Below are positions 6,840-14,634 of a stretch of 25,020 nucleotides of DNA, piece after piece. Origin of the DNA: an uncultured Oscillospiraceae bacterium (GTDB lineage: Bacteria; Bacillota; Clostridia; Oscillospirales; Oscillospiraceae); NCBI GenBank assembly GCA_948616425.1, contig CAPGBJ010000048.1, positions 1 through 25,020 of the forward strand. The letters run 5' to 3'. The translations under genes were made by a program, and so were the position numbers. The notes beneath the pieces were generated by a model. That model was not told where the DNA came from. It did not search any database and saw nothing but the letters and a program-made list of their open reading frames with translations. How positions within the stretch are numbered: position 1 is the stretch's first letter; every line of letters starts with the position of its first letter.

Positions 6840-8474
6840 ATGCCTATCACCGACCTGTTGGAGCGCAACAGCAAACTGTACGGCGACGAAGTCGCCCTGG
6901 TGGAGATCAACCCCGAGGCCCAGGAGGCGCGGCGGGTTGCCTGGAAGGAATACGAGCTGATTCAGCCCACCGCCGACATGCCCTATCGCCGGGAGATCAC
7001 CTGGTCCATTTTTGATGAAAAGTCCAACCGTGTGGCCAACATGCTGCTGTCCTGGGGAATCCGCAAGGGGCAGAAGGTGGCCATCCTGCTGATGAACTGT
7101 CTGGAGTGGTTGCCCATCTACTTCGGCATTTTGAAGACGGGGGCCGTCGCCGTCCCCCTGAACTTCCGCTACACCTCCGATGAGATCGAATACTGTCTCA
7201 AGCTGGCCGACGCCGACGTACTCTTCTTCGGCCCGGAGTTCACCGGCCGCATGGAGGCCGTCGTGCCCAAGATTTCCAGGGAGATGCTGCTGTTTTTTGT
7301 CGGCGAGGGCTGCCCCCTGTTTGCAGAGGAATATTTGAAGGCCACCGCCAACTGCTCCAGCCGCCCCCCCAAGGTGCTGGTGGACGACGAGGACGAGGCG
7401 GCCATCTACTACTCCTCGGGCACCACCGGCTTCCCCAAGGCCATCCTCCTCAAGCACACCGCCCTGATGCAGTCGGCCCGGATGGAGGCCATCCACCACG
7501 AGACCACCCACCAGGACGTCTTTCTGTGCATCCCTCCCCTGTACCACACCGGGGCCAAGATGCACTGGTTCGGCTCCCTCTTCACCGGCAGCAAGGCGGT
7601 GCTTCTCAAGGGCAACTCCCCCGCCGCCGTCTTCCAGGCCGCCAGTCAGGAGAGATGCACCATCGTCTGGCTGCTGGTGCCCTGGGCCCAGGACATTCTG
7701 GCGGCTTTGGACCGGGGCGAACTGAACATCGAAGATTTCCAGCTGTCTCAGTGGCGGCTGATGCACATCGGCGCCCAGCCTGTGCCCCCCTCCCTCATCA
7801 AGCACTGGCTGAAGTACTTCCCCCACCACAAGTACGACACCAACTACGGCCTGTCCGAGTGCGCCGGGCCGGGCTGCGTCCACCTGGGGGTGGACAACGT
7901 CCATAAAGTGGGGGCCATCGGCGTGCCGGGTTACGGCTGGAAGATCAAGATTGTGGACGAGCAGAATGTCCCAGTGGCCCAGGGCGACGTGGGCGAACTG
8001 TGCGTCAAGGGCCCCGGGGTGATGGTGTGTTACTACCACAACCCAGACGCCACCGCCGAGGTGCTGGAAAACGGCTGGCTCCACACCGGCGACATGGCCC
8101 GCCAGGACGAGGACGGCTTTATCTTCCTGGTGGACCGGAAGAAGGACGTCATCATCTCCGGCGGCGAAAACCTGTACCCCGTGCAGATCGAGGACTTCCT
8201 GTCCGCCTACCCCAAGGTCCACGACGTGGCGGTAATCGGCCTGCCCGACAAGCGGCTGGGGGAGATGGCCGCCGCCATCATCCAGATCAAGGAGGGCATG
8301 ACCTGTACCGAGAGCGAGATCAACCAGTTCTGCATGGATCTGCCCCGGTATAAGCGCCCCCGAAAGATCATCTTCGCCCCCGTCCCCCGCAATCCCACCG
8401 GCAAGATTGAAAAGCCCAGGCTGCGGGAAAAATACTGCGGCGTGCGCCTGGTGGAGGCCCAGAATCAGGGATAA
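6840..8474 (+). CDS. AMP-forming acyl-CoA synthetase (ANL superfamily)
   Basis: This 544-aa cytoplasmic enzyme activates a carboxylic acid via an acyl-adenylate and transfers it to CoA. The ATP-binding P-loop is YSSGTTGFPK (191-200). An aromatic motif NYGLSECAG follows (about 340), then the hinge region TGDMARQDEDGF and the RKKDVIISGGENLYPVQIE block. The catalytic lysine is in NPTGKIEK (K522). All core motifs are intact, so it should be active. The substrate cannot be read from the sequence; medium/long-chain fatty acids or aryl acids are possible. An unusual insertion (about residues 25-50, before the TWSIFDE helix) precedes the N-terminal core. The ATG at 6840 has GGAAAGGA upstream. The gene is monocistronic, with its own promoter and terminator. 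Confidence 0.92.
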   Translation: MPITDLLERNSKLYGDEVALVEINPEAQEARRVAWKEYELIQPTADMPYRREITWSIFDEKSNRVANMLLSWGIRKGQKVAILLMNCLEWLPIYFGILKTGAVAVPLNFRYTSDEIEYCLKLADADVLFFGPEFTGRMEAVVPKISREMLLFFVGEGCPLFAEEYLKATANCSSRPPKVLVDDEDEAAIYYSSGTTGFPKAILLKHTALMQSARMEAIHHETTHQDVFLCIPPLYHTGAKMHWFGSLFTGSKAVLLKGNSPAAVFQAASQERCTIVWLLVPWAQDILAALDRGELNIEDFQLSQWRLMHIGAQPVPPSLIKHWLKYFPHHKYDTNYGLSECAGPGCVHLGVDNVHKVGAIGVPGYGWKIKIVDEQNVPVAQGDVGELCVKGPGVMVCYYHNPDATAEVLENGWLHTGDMARQDEDGFIFLVDRKKDVIISGGENLYPVQIEDFLSAYPKVHDVAVIGLPDKRLGEMAAAIIQIKEGMTCTESEINQFCMDLPRYKRPRKIIFAPVPRNPTGKIEKPRLREKYCGVRLVEAQNQG

Positions 8475-8476
8475 AA

Positions 8477-8514
8477 AAACAGCGGAGGACCTGGTTCCTC
8501 CGCTGTTTCCTTTT
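8477..8514 (+). terminator. Rho-independent terminator of the acyl-CoA ligase gene
   Basis: A perfect 13-bp stem (8477-8489 with 8496-8508) has a 6-nt loop and is followed by CCTTTT. It starts 3 nt past the stop codon. The A run on the other side would allow function on the minus strand too. Confidence 0.9.
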
Positions 8515-8602
8515 GTAACCGAATTGACAACCCCCTGTAACGATTTTCCCGGCCGGCCGGGATATCATGGAGTTCCATCCCGCAGGTAAAAAGGAGGCCC
8601 CC

Positions 8603-9799
8603 ATGAAACGATCCGCCCTGTGTCTCCTGCTGGCCCTGTGTCTGGCCGGCTGTGCTCCCGCCGCCCCGGCGCCGTCCTCCGCCTCGATCTCTCCGCCCGC
8701 CGACCACTCCTCCGCCCCCGAGGAGCCGGCCCTCCCCCAGTCTCAGACCGCCGACGTGCCCCCGGGGGATTACGCCCCCTGGCAGGAGGGCTACGCCGGA
8801 TTTCTGGCGGAGGTGCGGACGGCCGAATACCAGTACCAACTGGGGGAAGCGGCCTGCCCGGAGGACGACCTGCCCAGCGACTCCTATTCTCTCTACGACG
8901 TGGACAAGGACGGGGTGCCCGAGCTCTTTTTGAAACGCGGCACCTGTGAGGCGGACTACTACACCCTGGTCTACACCTTCCGCAGCGGGCAGATGGTAAC
9001 CTTAGGCTCTTTCCGGTCGGGCCACTCCTCCCTGTACACCGTCCCGGGAGAGAACGGGATCATTTATCGCGAAGGCCACATGGGCTATGGGAGCATTGAG
9101 CGGTTTTCCCTGGAGGACGGCGGAGTCATCGGCCCCTGGGAGACCTTGCTCACCGAGACCGAGGAGGACACCCGCCAGAAGGGCTACACCGACCCCGCCG
9201 AGCTGGTCCCCGGCTCTCAGCTCATCCCCTCCCACTACACCTGCACCCAGTTCCGCCCGGCGGACAGCCCCGCCCTGGTCCTGCCCGTCTGCGATTATCA
9301 GGGCCGGGAGCTTTCTGTCCCCATGGAGGAGCCCCAGGTGCGGGCGGTCATCGAAAGGGTGCTGCATGAGAACGCCCCCCTCTTCGGCGTCTCCGGGGAC
9401 GGCTTCCACGGGGATACCGGTTTGACCACCTTGGAAGAATATCTCCGGCCCGGGGCGGCTTACCCCTACGGCGACCAGCCCCTGGAGGTCCAAAAAACCG
9501 CCTGGGCCGACGTGAACGGGGACGGCCAGACCGACTGCCTGCTCTGGCTGGAGCAGAAGAGGGAGAAATGGACCGACCACTTCTGCGCCGTCCTCAGCGC
9601 GGAGGGAGAGGAGGTCTTCGCCTATTTCTTTGACTTCTTTGAAAGCCCTCAGGATGTGACGGTGGAGCCTGACGGCGCGGTAACCTTTCAGTCCTTTGAG
9701 AACTACTGGGAGCAGGTCTCCTTTTACAGAAACCAGTGTTATACCATCCCCGCGCCCCGGCCGGCCGGAGACGGCCTGGCCTGGGACCCTTTCCCATAA
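8603..9799 (+). CDS. Lipoprotein with two Asp-rich Ca-binding-like loops
   Basis: The 398-aa product has a lipoprotein signal peptide: MKRS, a hydrophobic stretch and lipobox LAGC with lipidated Cys17. A Pro/Ser/Ala linker to about residue 55 follows. The mature part should sit on the outer face of the membrane. Two loops resemble EF-hand/dockerin or FG-GAP calcium sites: DVDKDGVPEL (from residue 99) and DVNGDGQTDCLL (from residue 303). I recognise no enzyme motif. The function is unknown; it may be an extracytoplasmic binding or sensing protein of the kind common in gut Clostridia. The start is the ATG at 8603 with AAGGAGG 6 nt upstream; the in-frame ATG at 8567 lacks a site and would bury the signal peptide. 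Confidence 0.8.
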   Translation: MKRSALCLLLALCLAGCAPAAPAPSSASISPPADHSSAPEEPALPQSQTADVPPGDYAPWQEGYAGFLAEVRTAEYQYQLGEAACPEDDLPSDSYSLYDVDKDGVPELFLKRGTCEADYYTLVYTFRSGQMVTLGSFRSGHSSLYTVPGENGIIYREGHMGYGSIERFSLEDGGVIGPWETLLTETEEDTRQKGYTDPAELVPGSQLIPSHYTCTQFRPADSPALVLPVCDYQGRELSVPMEEPQVRAVIERVLHENAPLFGVSGDGFHGDTGLTTLEEYLRPGAAYPYGDQPLEVQKTAWADVNGDGQTDCLLWLEQKREKWTDHFCAVLSAEGEEVFAYFFDFFESPQDVTVEPDGAVTFQSFENYWEQVSFYRNQCYTIPAPRPAGDGLAWDPFP

Positions 9800-9800
9800 A

Positions 9801-9834
9801 AAATACCCTGCGGTCTATACCGCAGGGCATTTTT
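9801..9834. terminator. Bidirectional terminator between lipoprotein gene and phage operon
   Basis: A perfect 8-bp stem CCCTGCGG/CCGCAGGG (9806-9813 with 9820-9827) is flanked by TTTTT on the plus side and by a T-rich run (complement of 9797-9804) on the minus side. It lies 2 nt beyond the last codon of the minus-strand phage operon and 6 nt past the lipoprotein stop. It therefore serves both convergent units and sets the end of the phage operon. Confidence 0.9.
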
Positions 9835-9835
9835 G

Positions 9836-10405
9836 TCACAGATATTCCACAAAGGTCTCCAGTTGGGCCCAGGACAGGCCCATCTCCTCTATCGCCCGCC
9901 AGCTGGGGAAATTTTTTTCCAGTTCTGCCCAGGTGAGAAACCAAAAGTCATACACAATCCCCAGGTGGGCGGGCAGGATGTCCTCCACGATCTTTTTCAG
10001 TCCCTGAAACCCTCTTGGTTCCCCGGCCACCCCGGGAAAGGAGACGGACACCTGTCCCCTCCCCAGCTCCTTCACCTCGGCGGGGATCCCGCAGCCGGCT
10101 ATGGTGTCGTTCATGGCGGCCAGGGTAAAGCTGTCCCCGCCGATGCGCAGCAAAGCAGCCAGAGCCGCGGCCAGTTTTTTGGGGTCGTCCGCCACCGGCC
10201 GGCGTGCAAACAGCTGCGCAACACGCTCCACCCCCCAGCTCTCCGCCGTCATGAGGCAGGTCTCCCGCTGCACCTCCTCAATCCAGTCCATCGCCCTGTC
10301 CAGGCACTCCCCCTGGGCATCCAGCTCCCCGCCGTTGAAGGTGGCCTCCAGATCATAGACCCCCAGGGGCCGCAGCAGGTCCCGCAGATATTGAGTGTAG
10401 CTCAT
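9836..10405 (-). CDS. Phage tail protein, XkdU/YmfQ-like (DUF2313 type)
   Basis: The 189-aa product is encoded immediately after baseplate J, the conserved place of XkdU/YmfQ proteins, which sit between the baseplate wedge and the fibres. The N-terminus (YTQYLRDLLRPLGVYDL) and the central helical domain are typical. The C-terminal region WAELEKNFPSWRAIEEMGLS and beyond is unusually aromatic. Its ATG overlaps the baseplate J stop (ATGA). It is the last gene of the operon; the tail fibre and lysis genes that normally follow are missing, and a bidirectional terminator starts right after the stop codon. Confidence 0.85.
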   Translation of the reverse strand: MSYTQYLRDLLRPLGVYDLEATFNGGELDAQGECLDRAMDWIEEVQRETCLMTAESWGVERVAQLFARRPVADDPKKLAAALAALLRIGGDSFTLAAMNDTIAGCGIPAEVKELGRGQVSVSFPGVAGEPRGFQGLKKIVEDILPAHLGIVYDFWFLTWAELEKNFPSWRAIEEMGLSWAQLETFVEYL

Positions 10406-11457
10406 TCCATCTCCTCCACATCCAGGGCTCCCAGCACAGGCAGCACATCGGGGGATACCTCTACATCGGCCGCCGGCTCTGAAATGGCGTAGTTTCTCAC
10501 GCCCTCACACCCAAAAACCAGACTGCCCAGCTGCGCCCGAAGGACATCCCGGCCCAGCAGCTTTCCGGTAAACCAGCCCCGCAGCCTCTCCTCCACCTGG
10601 CGCAGCACCCGGCCCGGGTCCGCCCCCTCCTCCGGCTCCACCTGAACGGTCAGGTCCACCCTCACGGTCTCCGGAGCCCGGACCCGCAGGTCTACGGCAA
10701 TCTCCCGCCGCTCCTCGAAGTAGCGGCCCAACCGCTCCAGCAGCTCTTCATCAGGCAGGCCGGCCAAGGTGGCGGGCACCACATCTACAGACCCCACCCC
10801 TCTGGGGCGGGACACCACCGCAGCCGCCGCCACCTGGTCAAAAGACAGGGCCCCCTGCTGATAAAAGGCGGCGTTCGCCCCATTGGGCAGCCGCTGAAAG
10901 CTCTCCAAAACACGGGCCCGCAGGGCCTCATCCGTCTCCCCATCCCCGCCGCCGGCGCAGGCTTCCGGATTGATGCAGGCGGACACCCCTATGGGCGCCA
11001 CCGCCATAGAGACAATGGTCCCGGCGGACACATTCCCCAAACTTCCCGGCTCCAGCGCCCGGACCGGGACGTCCACCTCCACCTCCCCCGCCTCCAGCAC
11101 AGCGGGTTCCACCGTCTCAAATCGCACCAGACCCGCCGTCATACATACCGTCCCCTGGGGGATATCCCGGGGAGCGGGGGCGGCCTCCTCCACAGAAAAG
11201 CGCACCGTCCCCCTGGCAGCCGTCGGCGGTTTTCGCTCCAGTCCCCGCAGCTGGGCGTGAAAGTCCAGGTAGTCCCCCTCCGCCGTCTGGGGAAAGCTCT
11301 GCCGGGCGGTCCAGTCTGTCTGGACGTATAGAGAATAGATCTGGGCCGCCAGAGCATACAGCCGGGCGGACAGGTCGCAGCCCTCCCGGGGTTCCAGCCC
11401 CGTCTTCCTGCCGAAGCAGGCCAGCATCTCCTGATAGATCTGGTCTACCGTTTTCAA
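10402..11457 (-). CDS. Baseplate J-like protein (XkdT/gpJ family)
   Basis: This 351-aa baseplate wedge protein of contractile tails has the usual length for the family. The conserved N-terminal pattern DQIYQEML...RLYALAAQIYSLY...GDYLDFHA (about 5-69), the central domain with AGTIVSMAVAPIGVSACINP (about 141-160), and the C-terminal RVDLTVQVEPEEGADPGR region are present. It probably starts with TTG at 11457: AGGAGGG lies 5-6 nt upstream, and the TTG overlaps the stop of the preceding 35-aa frame (TTGA). It would contact the gp25-like and XkdU-like subunits. Confidence 0.93.
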   Translation of the reverse strand: MKTVDQIYQEMLACFGRKTGLEPREGCDLSARLYALAAQIYSLYVQTDWTARQSFPQTAEGDYLDFHAQLRGLERKPPTAARGTVRFSVEEAAPAPRDIPQGTVCMTAGLVRFETVEPAVLEAGEVEVDVPVRALEPGSLGNVSAGTIVSMAVAPIGVSACINPEACAGGGDGETDEALRARVLESFQRLPNGANAAFYQQGALSFDQVAAAAVVSRPRGVGSVDVVPATLAGLPDEELLERLGRYFEERREIAVDLRVRAPETVRVDLTVQVEPEEGADPGRVLRQVEERLRGWFTGKLLGRDVLRAQLGSLVFGCEGVRNYAISEPAADVEVSPDVLPVLGALDVEEME

Positions 11458-11561
11458 ATGATCCCTCCTCTGCGGCGCAGCCGCTTCATCACATAGGGCG
11501 GCAGCCCAAGCCGGCCCCGCCCGCCCCTTCGAGGTAATTTACCTCCCCATCGCCCTCTCAT
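11454..11561 (-). CDS. Putative 35-aa basic protein between gp25-like and baseplate J genes
   Basis: This tiny frame is too short for routine gene calls. Its ATG overlaps the stop of the gp25-like gene (ATGA), with GTGGAGG just upstream. Its stop TGA overlaps the TTG start of baseplate J (TTGA). The product begins MRGRWGGKLPRRGG and ends PPYVMKRLRRRGGII; it is highly basic. It bridges an otherwise unexplained 100-nt gap and couples translation of the two flanking genes. It may be a real small structural protein or only a translational-coupling leader; the position evidence is better than the sequence evidence. Confidence 0.4.
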   Translation of the reverse strand: MRGRWGGKLPRRGGRGRLGLPPYVMKRLRRRGGII

Positions 11562-11902
11562 ACCTCCACCTGAACCGTCATCTCTTCCCCCCGCCACTCC
11601 AGACACACAATAAGCAGGCCGGTCCCTTCCCGCTCGGTCAGCTTCACCGACTGTACCCTTACTTCCCGCTCCTCCCGCAGGGCCTCCGCCACATACTGAG
11701 CCGCCAGGGCCTGCCGGGCGGAGGCCCTCTCCCGCCCCAGCTGATACAGTCTGCTGCCCAATTCCGGCAAAAAAGGCAGTCCGCCCCGCCGGGCAGTCAG
11801 GCGAAACAGCGCCCGGGCCAGCGCCCCCTCTCCGCCGGACACAACGGCCAGACCGCCCGCCCCATCGGGGACATAATCCCCCTCCACCAGTTTTTGTTCC
11901 AT
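11558..11902 (-). CDS. gp25-like baseplate wedge protein (XkdS/GPW_gp25 type)
   Basis: The 114-aa product belongs to the small beta-rich baseplate wedge family found just before baseplate J in contractile tails. The diagnostic segment LTARRGGLPFLPELGSRLYQ (about 35-54) matches the 'rGelp..pe.GsrL' core of this group, followed by the helix with AAQYVAEAL and a C-terminal strand pair. The ATG at 11902 follows an atypical region, a 114-nt gap with a long inverted repeat, instead of being coupled to the spike gene. Confidence 0.8.
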   Translation of the reverse strand: MEQKLVEGDYVPDGAGGLAVVSGGEGALARALFRLTARRGGLPFLPELGSRLYQLGRERASARQALAAQYVAEALREEREVRVQSVKLTEREGTGLLIVCLEWRGEEMTVQVEV

Positions 11903-11928
11903 ACTGTTCCCCTCCCATTTACAAAACT

Positions 11929-12019
11929 CCCAATTCGCTTTTGTGTTCCTCCGGGAGAAAATAGCCTTGTGATTCCCGCCCCCTGCGGGGGCGGGAACAC
12001 GAAAAAGAATTGGGAATTA
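11929..12019. repeat. MITE/REP-like inverted-repeat element with nested palindrome
   Basis: Terminal arms of 22 nt (about 11929-11950 and 11998-12019) pair with roughly 3 mismatches, both beginning or ending in the sequence TCCCAATTC or its complement. Inside lies a second perfect hairpin of 11 bp with a 3-nt loop (11973-11997, C/G runs). The element fills the gap between the spike and gp25-like genes. The nested dyad symmetry resembles miniature inverted-repeat elements or bacterial interspersed palindromes. It would form a strong cruciform or RNA hairpin without a U tract. Confidence 0.6.
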
Positions 12020-12412
12020 CAGAAGAGATATTATAATCTCCTGTATGACCTCCAGCAGGGGCCGTCCATTGAGATACACCTCCCCCGACAGTTCCAGCCG
12101 GCTGTCCCCCAGGCGGATGGCGCTCTGTCCCCCCCTCAGCCGGACTTCCCCCGGCTTCAGCGGCTCTTCCCCCTCCTGGACGGCGCCCAGCACACAGGGG
12201 GACTCCCCCTCCGCCCCCGCTTTCAGCACCAGCACTTTTTGTCCCGCTGTGGGCCGCCAGCTGTAGCCTCCGGGACTATAGACGGTGAGCCACCGTCTCT
12301 CGCCTCCCAGGCTCACCCCTGCCGGGTCTCCCCCCAGGGTGACGGTGCCCAGCTCTGCTGCCGGCTCCCCGACATGCAGGTTTCGATTTCGCTCCGATGT
12401 CCACATACGCAT
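12017..12412 (-). CDS. Baseplate spike / gpV-like protein
   Basis: The 131-aa product has an OB-fold-like first half, including GGYSWRPTAGQKVLVLKAG (about 48-66), followed by a short repetitive beta-strand tail (IRLGDSRLELSGEVYLNGR, about 99-117). This is the design of P2 gpV/Mu gp45-type tail spikes that cap the hub and pierce the target envelope. In PBSX this is the XkdR position. The ATG at 12412 abuts GAGGGG with no spacing. The second ATG at 12406 has ideal spacing and may be the true start, which would remove two residues. A 72-nt gap follows the hub gene. Confidence 0.65.
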   Translation of the reverse strand: MRMWTSERNRNLHVGEPAAELGTVTLGGDPAGVSLGGERRWLTVYSPGGYSWRPTAGQKVLVLKAGAEGESPCVLGAVQEGEEPLKPGEVRLRGGQSAIRLGDSRLELSGEVYLNGRPLLEVIQEIIISLL

Positions 12413-12484
12413 CCCCTCACGATAATTTCCAGGTGCGCTCCAGCCCCGCCAGGCGAACCCTTCCCCCAGCCTCCACGGCTCGAT

Positions 12485-13435
12485 CTACACCACAAAATCC
12501 GGCCTTGCCAGCTCCATTTTGGTCCAATAGCCTCTCCTGTCCATCCCCACCGTCACCTGAACCGCCCGGTAGCGGCCATTCCAGCCCCAGCCGGCGCGCT
12601 GGACATGTACCAGGTCCCCAGGCCACGCGCAGAACGCCTCCCCAAGGGTCACCTCAAGCCGTTCCAGCTCCCCCGCCGACCGGTCCAGCTGGAACTGCCC
12701 GGAATACCGCATGGCCTTGTAGCTGCTTCGGGTCGGCATGGTGATCACCCTTCCAGCCTGTCCGCCCGCGGCCTGAAACGCGGAATTTCTCACCGGCTCC
12801 ACCCGGCCGCTCCATCGGTCCCTCACCAGCACCTGCGATAAGACCCCATACCGCTTATCCCGGTGCAACAGGGCGATGAGGGGCGCTCTGTCGTCCACCA
12901 CCCGCTCCTGACTGTCTCCCCAGCCGGACAGCACCAGCCGCCCCTGCCGGTCAAATCTGGGGGCGATCCCCCCGTAGTACCGGGCAAAGTCATAGATCAC
13001 TGACCACTCGCTGCTCCCGGCCGCAACCGAAAAGCGGGATACCGGAGGCAGCCCGCCCCCCGGCGCCACGGCGATGCCGTAGGGGGCGACGTGGTCCCGT
13101 ATGATGTCGGCCTGAGTGGCGTACTGGTAGTCCTGGCCCAGTGCCTCATTGTCCAGCAGCCGGGCGGCCATCCCCCGGCCAGAAATCTCCAGCGTCTGAC
13201 CGTCTGCCCCCCACCCCACCTCGCACTCATCCACCAGTCCGGTAAACACCCGCTCCCCTTTCCGCTCAGCGAAAAAGCCCACCCAATCCCCCGGCCGGGC
13301 AGTGTTGTCCCGGTCCCAGAGGCAGCGCAGCCAAAAACTGTCGCAGGGCACACCAGCGGTGTACTCCAGCCGCCAGGCCACCGGGTCCGGCAGGTTCCAC
13401 CGCCTTCCGGCAGCGTCAGTCACACAGCCTGTCAA
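12485..13435 (-). CDS. Tail hub protein, XkdQ/gpD-like (late control D family)
   Basis: The 316-aa product is the gp27/gpD-type baseplate hub, forming the ring between tube and spike. Recognisable parts are the N-terminal strand region (WRLEYTAGVPCDSFWLRC), the FFAERKGERVFTGLVDECEV segment (about 54-73), the ISGRGMAARLLDNEA stretch, and the C-terminal GDLVHVQRAGWGWNGRYRA with a final beta pair. The length fits the clostridial XkdQ group. It starts with TTG at 13435, overlapping the stop of the LysM gene (TTGA), so expression is coupled to it. Confidence 0.85.
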   Translation of the reverse strand: MTGCVTDAAGRRWNLPDPVAWRLEYTAGVPCDSFWLRCLWDRDNTARPGDWVGFFAERKGERVFTGLVDECEVGWGADGQTLEISGRGMAARLLDNEALGQDYQYATQADIIRDHVAPYGIAVAPGGGLPPVSRFSVAAGSSEWSVIYDFARYYGGIAPRFDRQGRLVLSGWGDSQERVVDDRAPLIALLHRDKRYGVLSQVLVRDRWSGRVEPVRNSAFQAAGGQAGRVITMPTRSSYKAMRYSGQFQLDRSAGELERLEVTLGEAFCAWPGDLVHVQRAGWGWNGRYRAVQVTVGMDRRGYWTKMELARPDFVV

Positions 13436-14010
13436 CCTACCCGAACCTCCTGTCCCACCCGAATCAGATTGGGATTTTTAATCTGGGGGTTGAGCGCCAC
13501 CAGTTCCGCCAGTGTCAGCCCATACCGTCTGGCCAGGGCCCACAGGGTATCCCCCTTCACCACCCGGTGGTAGACGGGCTGGGGCCCAGAGCCGCTCTGA
13601 CTCCCCGTCCCACCCTCTGGGGCGGGCTCAATCACCCTGGTCACCATCCCGCTGCACAGCCCGTTCCCCTCCCAGAATTCAAAGGAGTAGCGCACGTAGT
13701 CCGGTCTGGGCGCCTGCTCCAATCTCAGGGAGACAAAGTACGCCTGCGACGCCTGCCACAGGGGGTGGACCAGCAGGCCAGGCCCCTCCATATAGAAGGT
13801 ATTGGCCAGCTGACCGAACTGTCCATAGGCCCCTTTCCCCACAAACTCCCCCTCCCCTTTCATAATCCGGTTGCTCCGCCCCAGGTCCTGAAGCTGATAC
13901 AGCTCAAAAGGAATCTTGTGGGCTGCCATAGTCCTGTGATACTCAATGGAGTACACCTTGGGGTTGTGGGGCCAGGTGTAGCTTCGATATCTCATGGGTG
14001 ATAGGTTCAT
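13432..14010 (-). CDS. LysM-containing tail/hub protein (XkdP-like)
   Basis: The 192-aa product has an N-terminal beta-rich domain (1-125) typical of clostridial and PBSX XkdP-type baseplate proteins, a Gly/Ser/Pro linker (about 130-145), and a C-terminal LysM domain (147-192; VVKGDTLWALARRYG...NPQIKNPNLIRVGQEV). LysM probably anchors the hub or contacts peptidoglycan during injection. AGGAGG 6 nt before the ATG sets the start. In PBSX and diffocin-type loci this gene directly follows the tape measure; here it follows the 202-aa replacement. Confidence 0.9.
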   Translation of the reverse strand: MNLSPMRYRSYTWPHNPKVYSIEYHRTMAAHKIPFELYQLQDLGRSNRIMKGEGEFVGKGAYGQFGQLANTFYMEGPGLLVHPLWQASQAYFVSLRLEQAPRPDYVRYSFEFWEGNGLCSGMVTRVIEPAPEGGTGSQSGSGPQPVYHRVVKGDTLWALARRYGLTLAELVALNPQIKNPNLIRVGQEVRVG

Positions 14011-14021
14011 TCCATCCCTCC

Positions 14022-14630
14022 TCAGTACAAGTAGAAACCGCCATCATACCGGCGGCTGTCTCTACGAAAGACCTGGTCGGCCTGTTCCGCCCAGTCCAGC
14101 GGCCCCGCCGCCGCAGGGCCGGTCCCCTCCAATCTGACCTCCGGCATCCAGCCGGAGCCGCCCTCTCCCCCCACACCGGGCAGTCCACCCCCGGGCCGCT
14201 CCAGGGCGAGGGGGAAGGCCGCCTCCCTTTCGCCGGCCATCTCCCTGTCACCACCCCAAGAGGTACTTTCCCTCCAGAGCAGCGCCCGGTCCAATCGCTC
14301 CAGCTGCTCCCGCAGCGCAGCGCCCTCCCCTTCTGTGGAGGGCCCCTGTCTCCAGACCATCTCCTGTCCCTTCTCTGTCCCCTGGCGGAGGGACCGCGCC
14401 CCCCTCTCTCCCCTTGAGCTTCTCTCGTCTGCCGCCCCGGTCCCCCCAGCGGCCTGTCTGTCATCGTCCCCCTTCGGCTCGCTCCCGGGCCGTTTCTCCA
14501 GCCGCCGTTCCCCGCCGGACCCATGGGGCCCAGCAGCCCCCTCCCCGTCCGGCTGCCGAAACGGCGCGGCCCCCTCCAGCCGCCTCACCTGCTCCAGTAC
14601 CGCAGACGTGTTGTCCAACAGCTCCTCCAA
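14022..14630 (-). CDS. 202-aa low-complexity protein at the tape-measure position
   Basis: I do not recognise a family. The protein lies between the frameshifted tail chaperone and the LysM hub gene, where contractile phages encode their longest gene, the tape measure (about 600-1300 aa). It starts with a short predicted helix (EELLDNTSAVLEQVRRLEG), then a Gly/Glu/Arg/Ser-rich, probably disordered middle. A helix LREQLERLDRALLWRE follows (about 104-119). The conserved-looking tail is WAEQADQVFRRDSRRYDGGF. There are no transmembrane segments or long hydrophobic helices. The apparent start is TTG at 14630, 5 nt after the previous stop. It could be a miniature tape measure, an unrelated small structural protein, or an in-frame remnant of a deleted tape measure. 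Confidence 0.7.
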   Translation of the reverse strand: MEELLDNTSAVLEQVRRLEGAAPFRQPDGEGAAGPHGSGGERRLEKRPGSEPKGDDDRQAAGGTGAADERSSRGERGARSLRQGTEKGQEMVWRQGPSTEGEGAALREQLERLDRALLWRESTSWGGDREMAGEREAAFPLALERPGGGLPGVGGEGGSGWMPEVRLEGTGPAAAGPLDWAEQADQVFRRDSRRYDGGFYLY

Positions 14631-14634
14631 ACAG

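Noticed and set aside
6780..8222. 480-aa minus-strand frame antisense to the acyl-CoA ligase
   Set aside because: The product is His/Gly/Val-rich without domains, and the plus strand holds a full-length enzyme with all motifs, a promoter and a terminator.
12417..12476. GTG-started about 19-codon frame between hub and spike genes
   Set aside because: A possible coupling peptide, but it does not overlap either neighbour and has no supporting sequence features.
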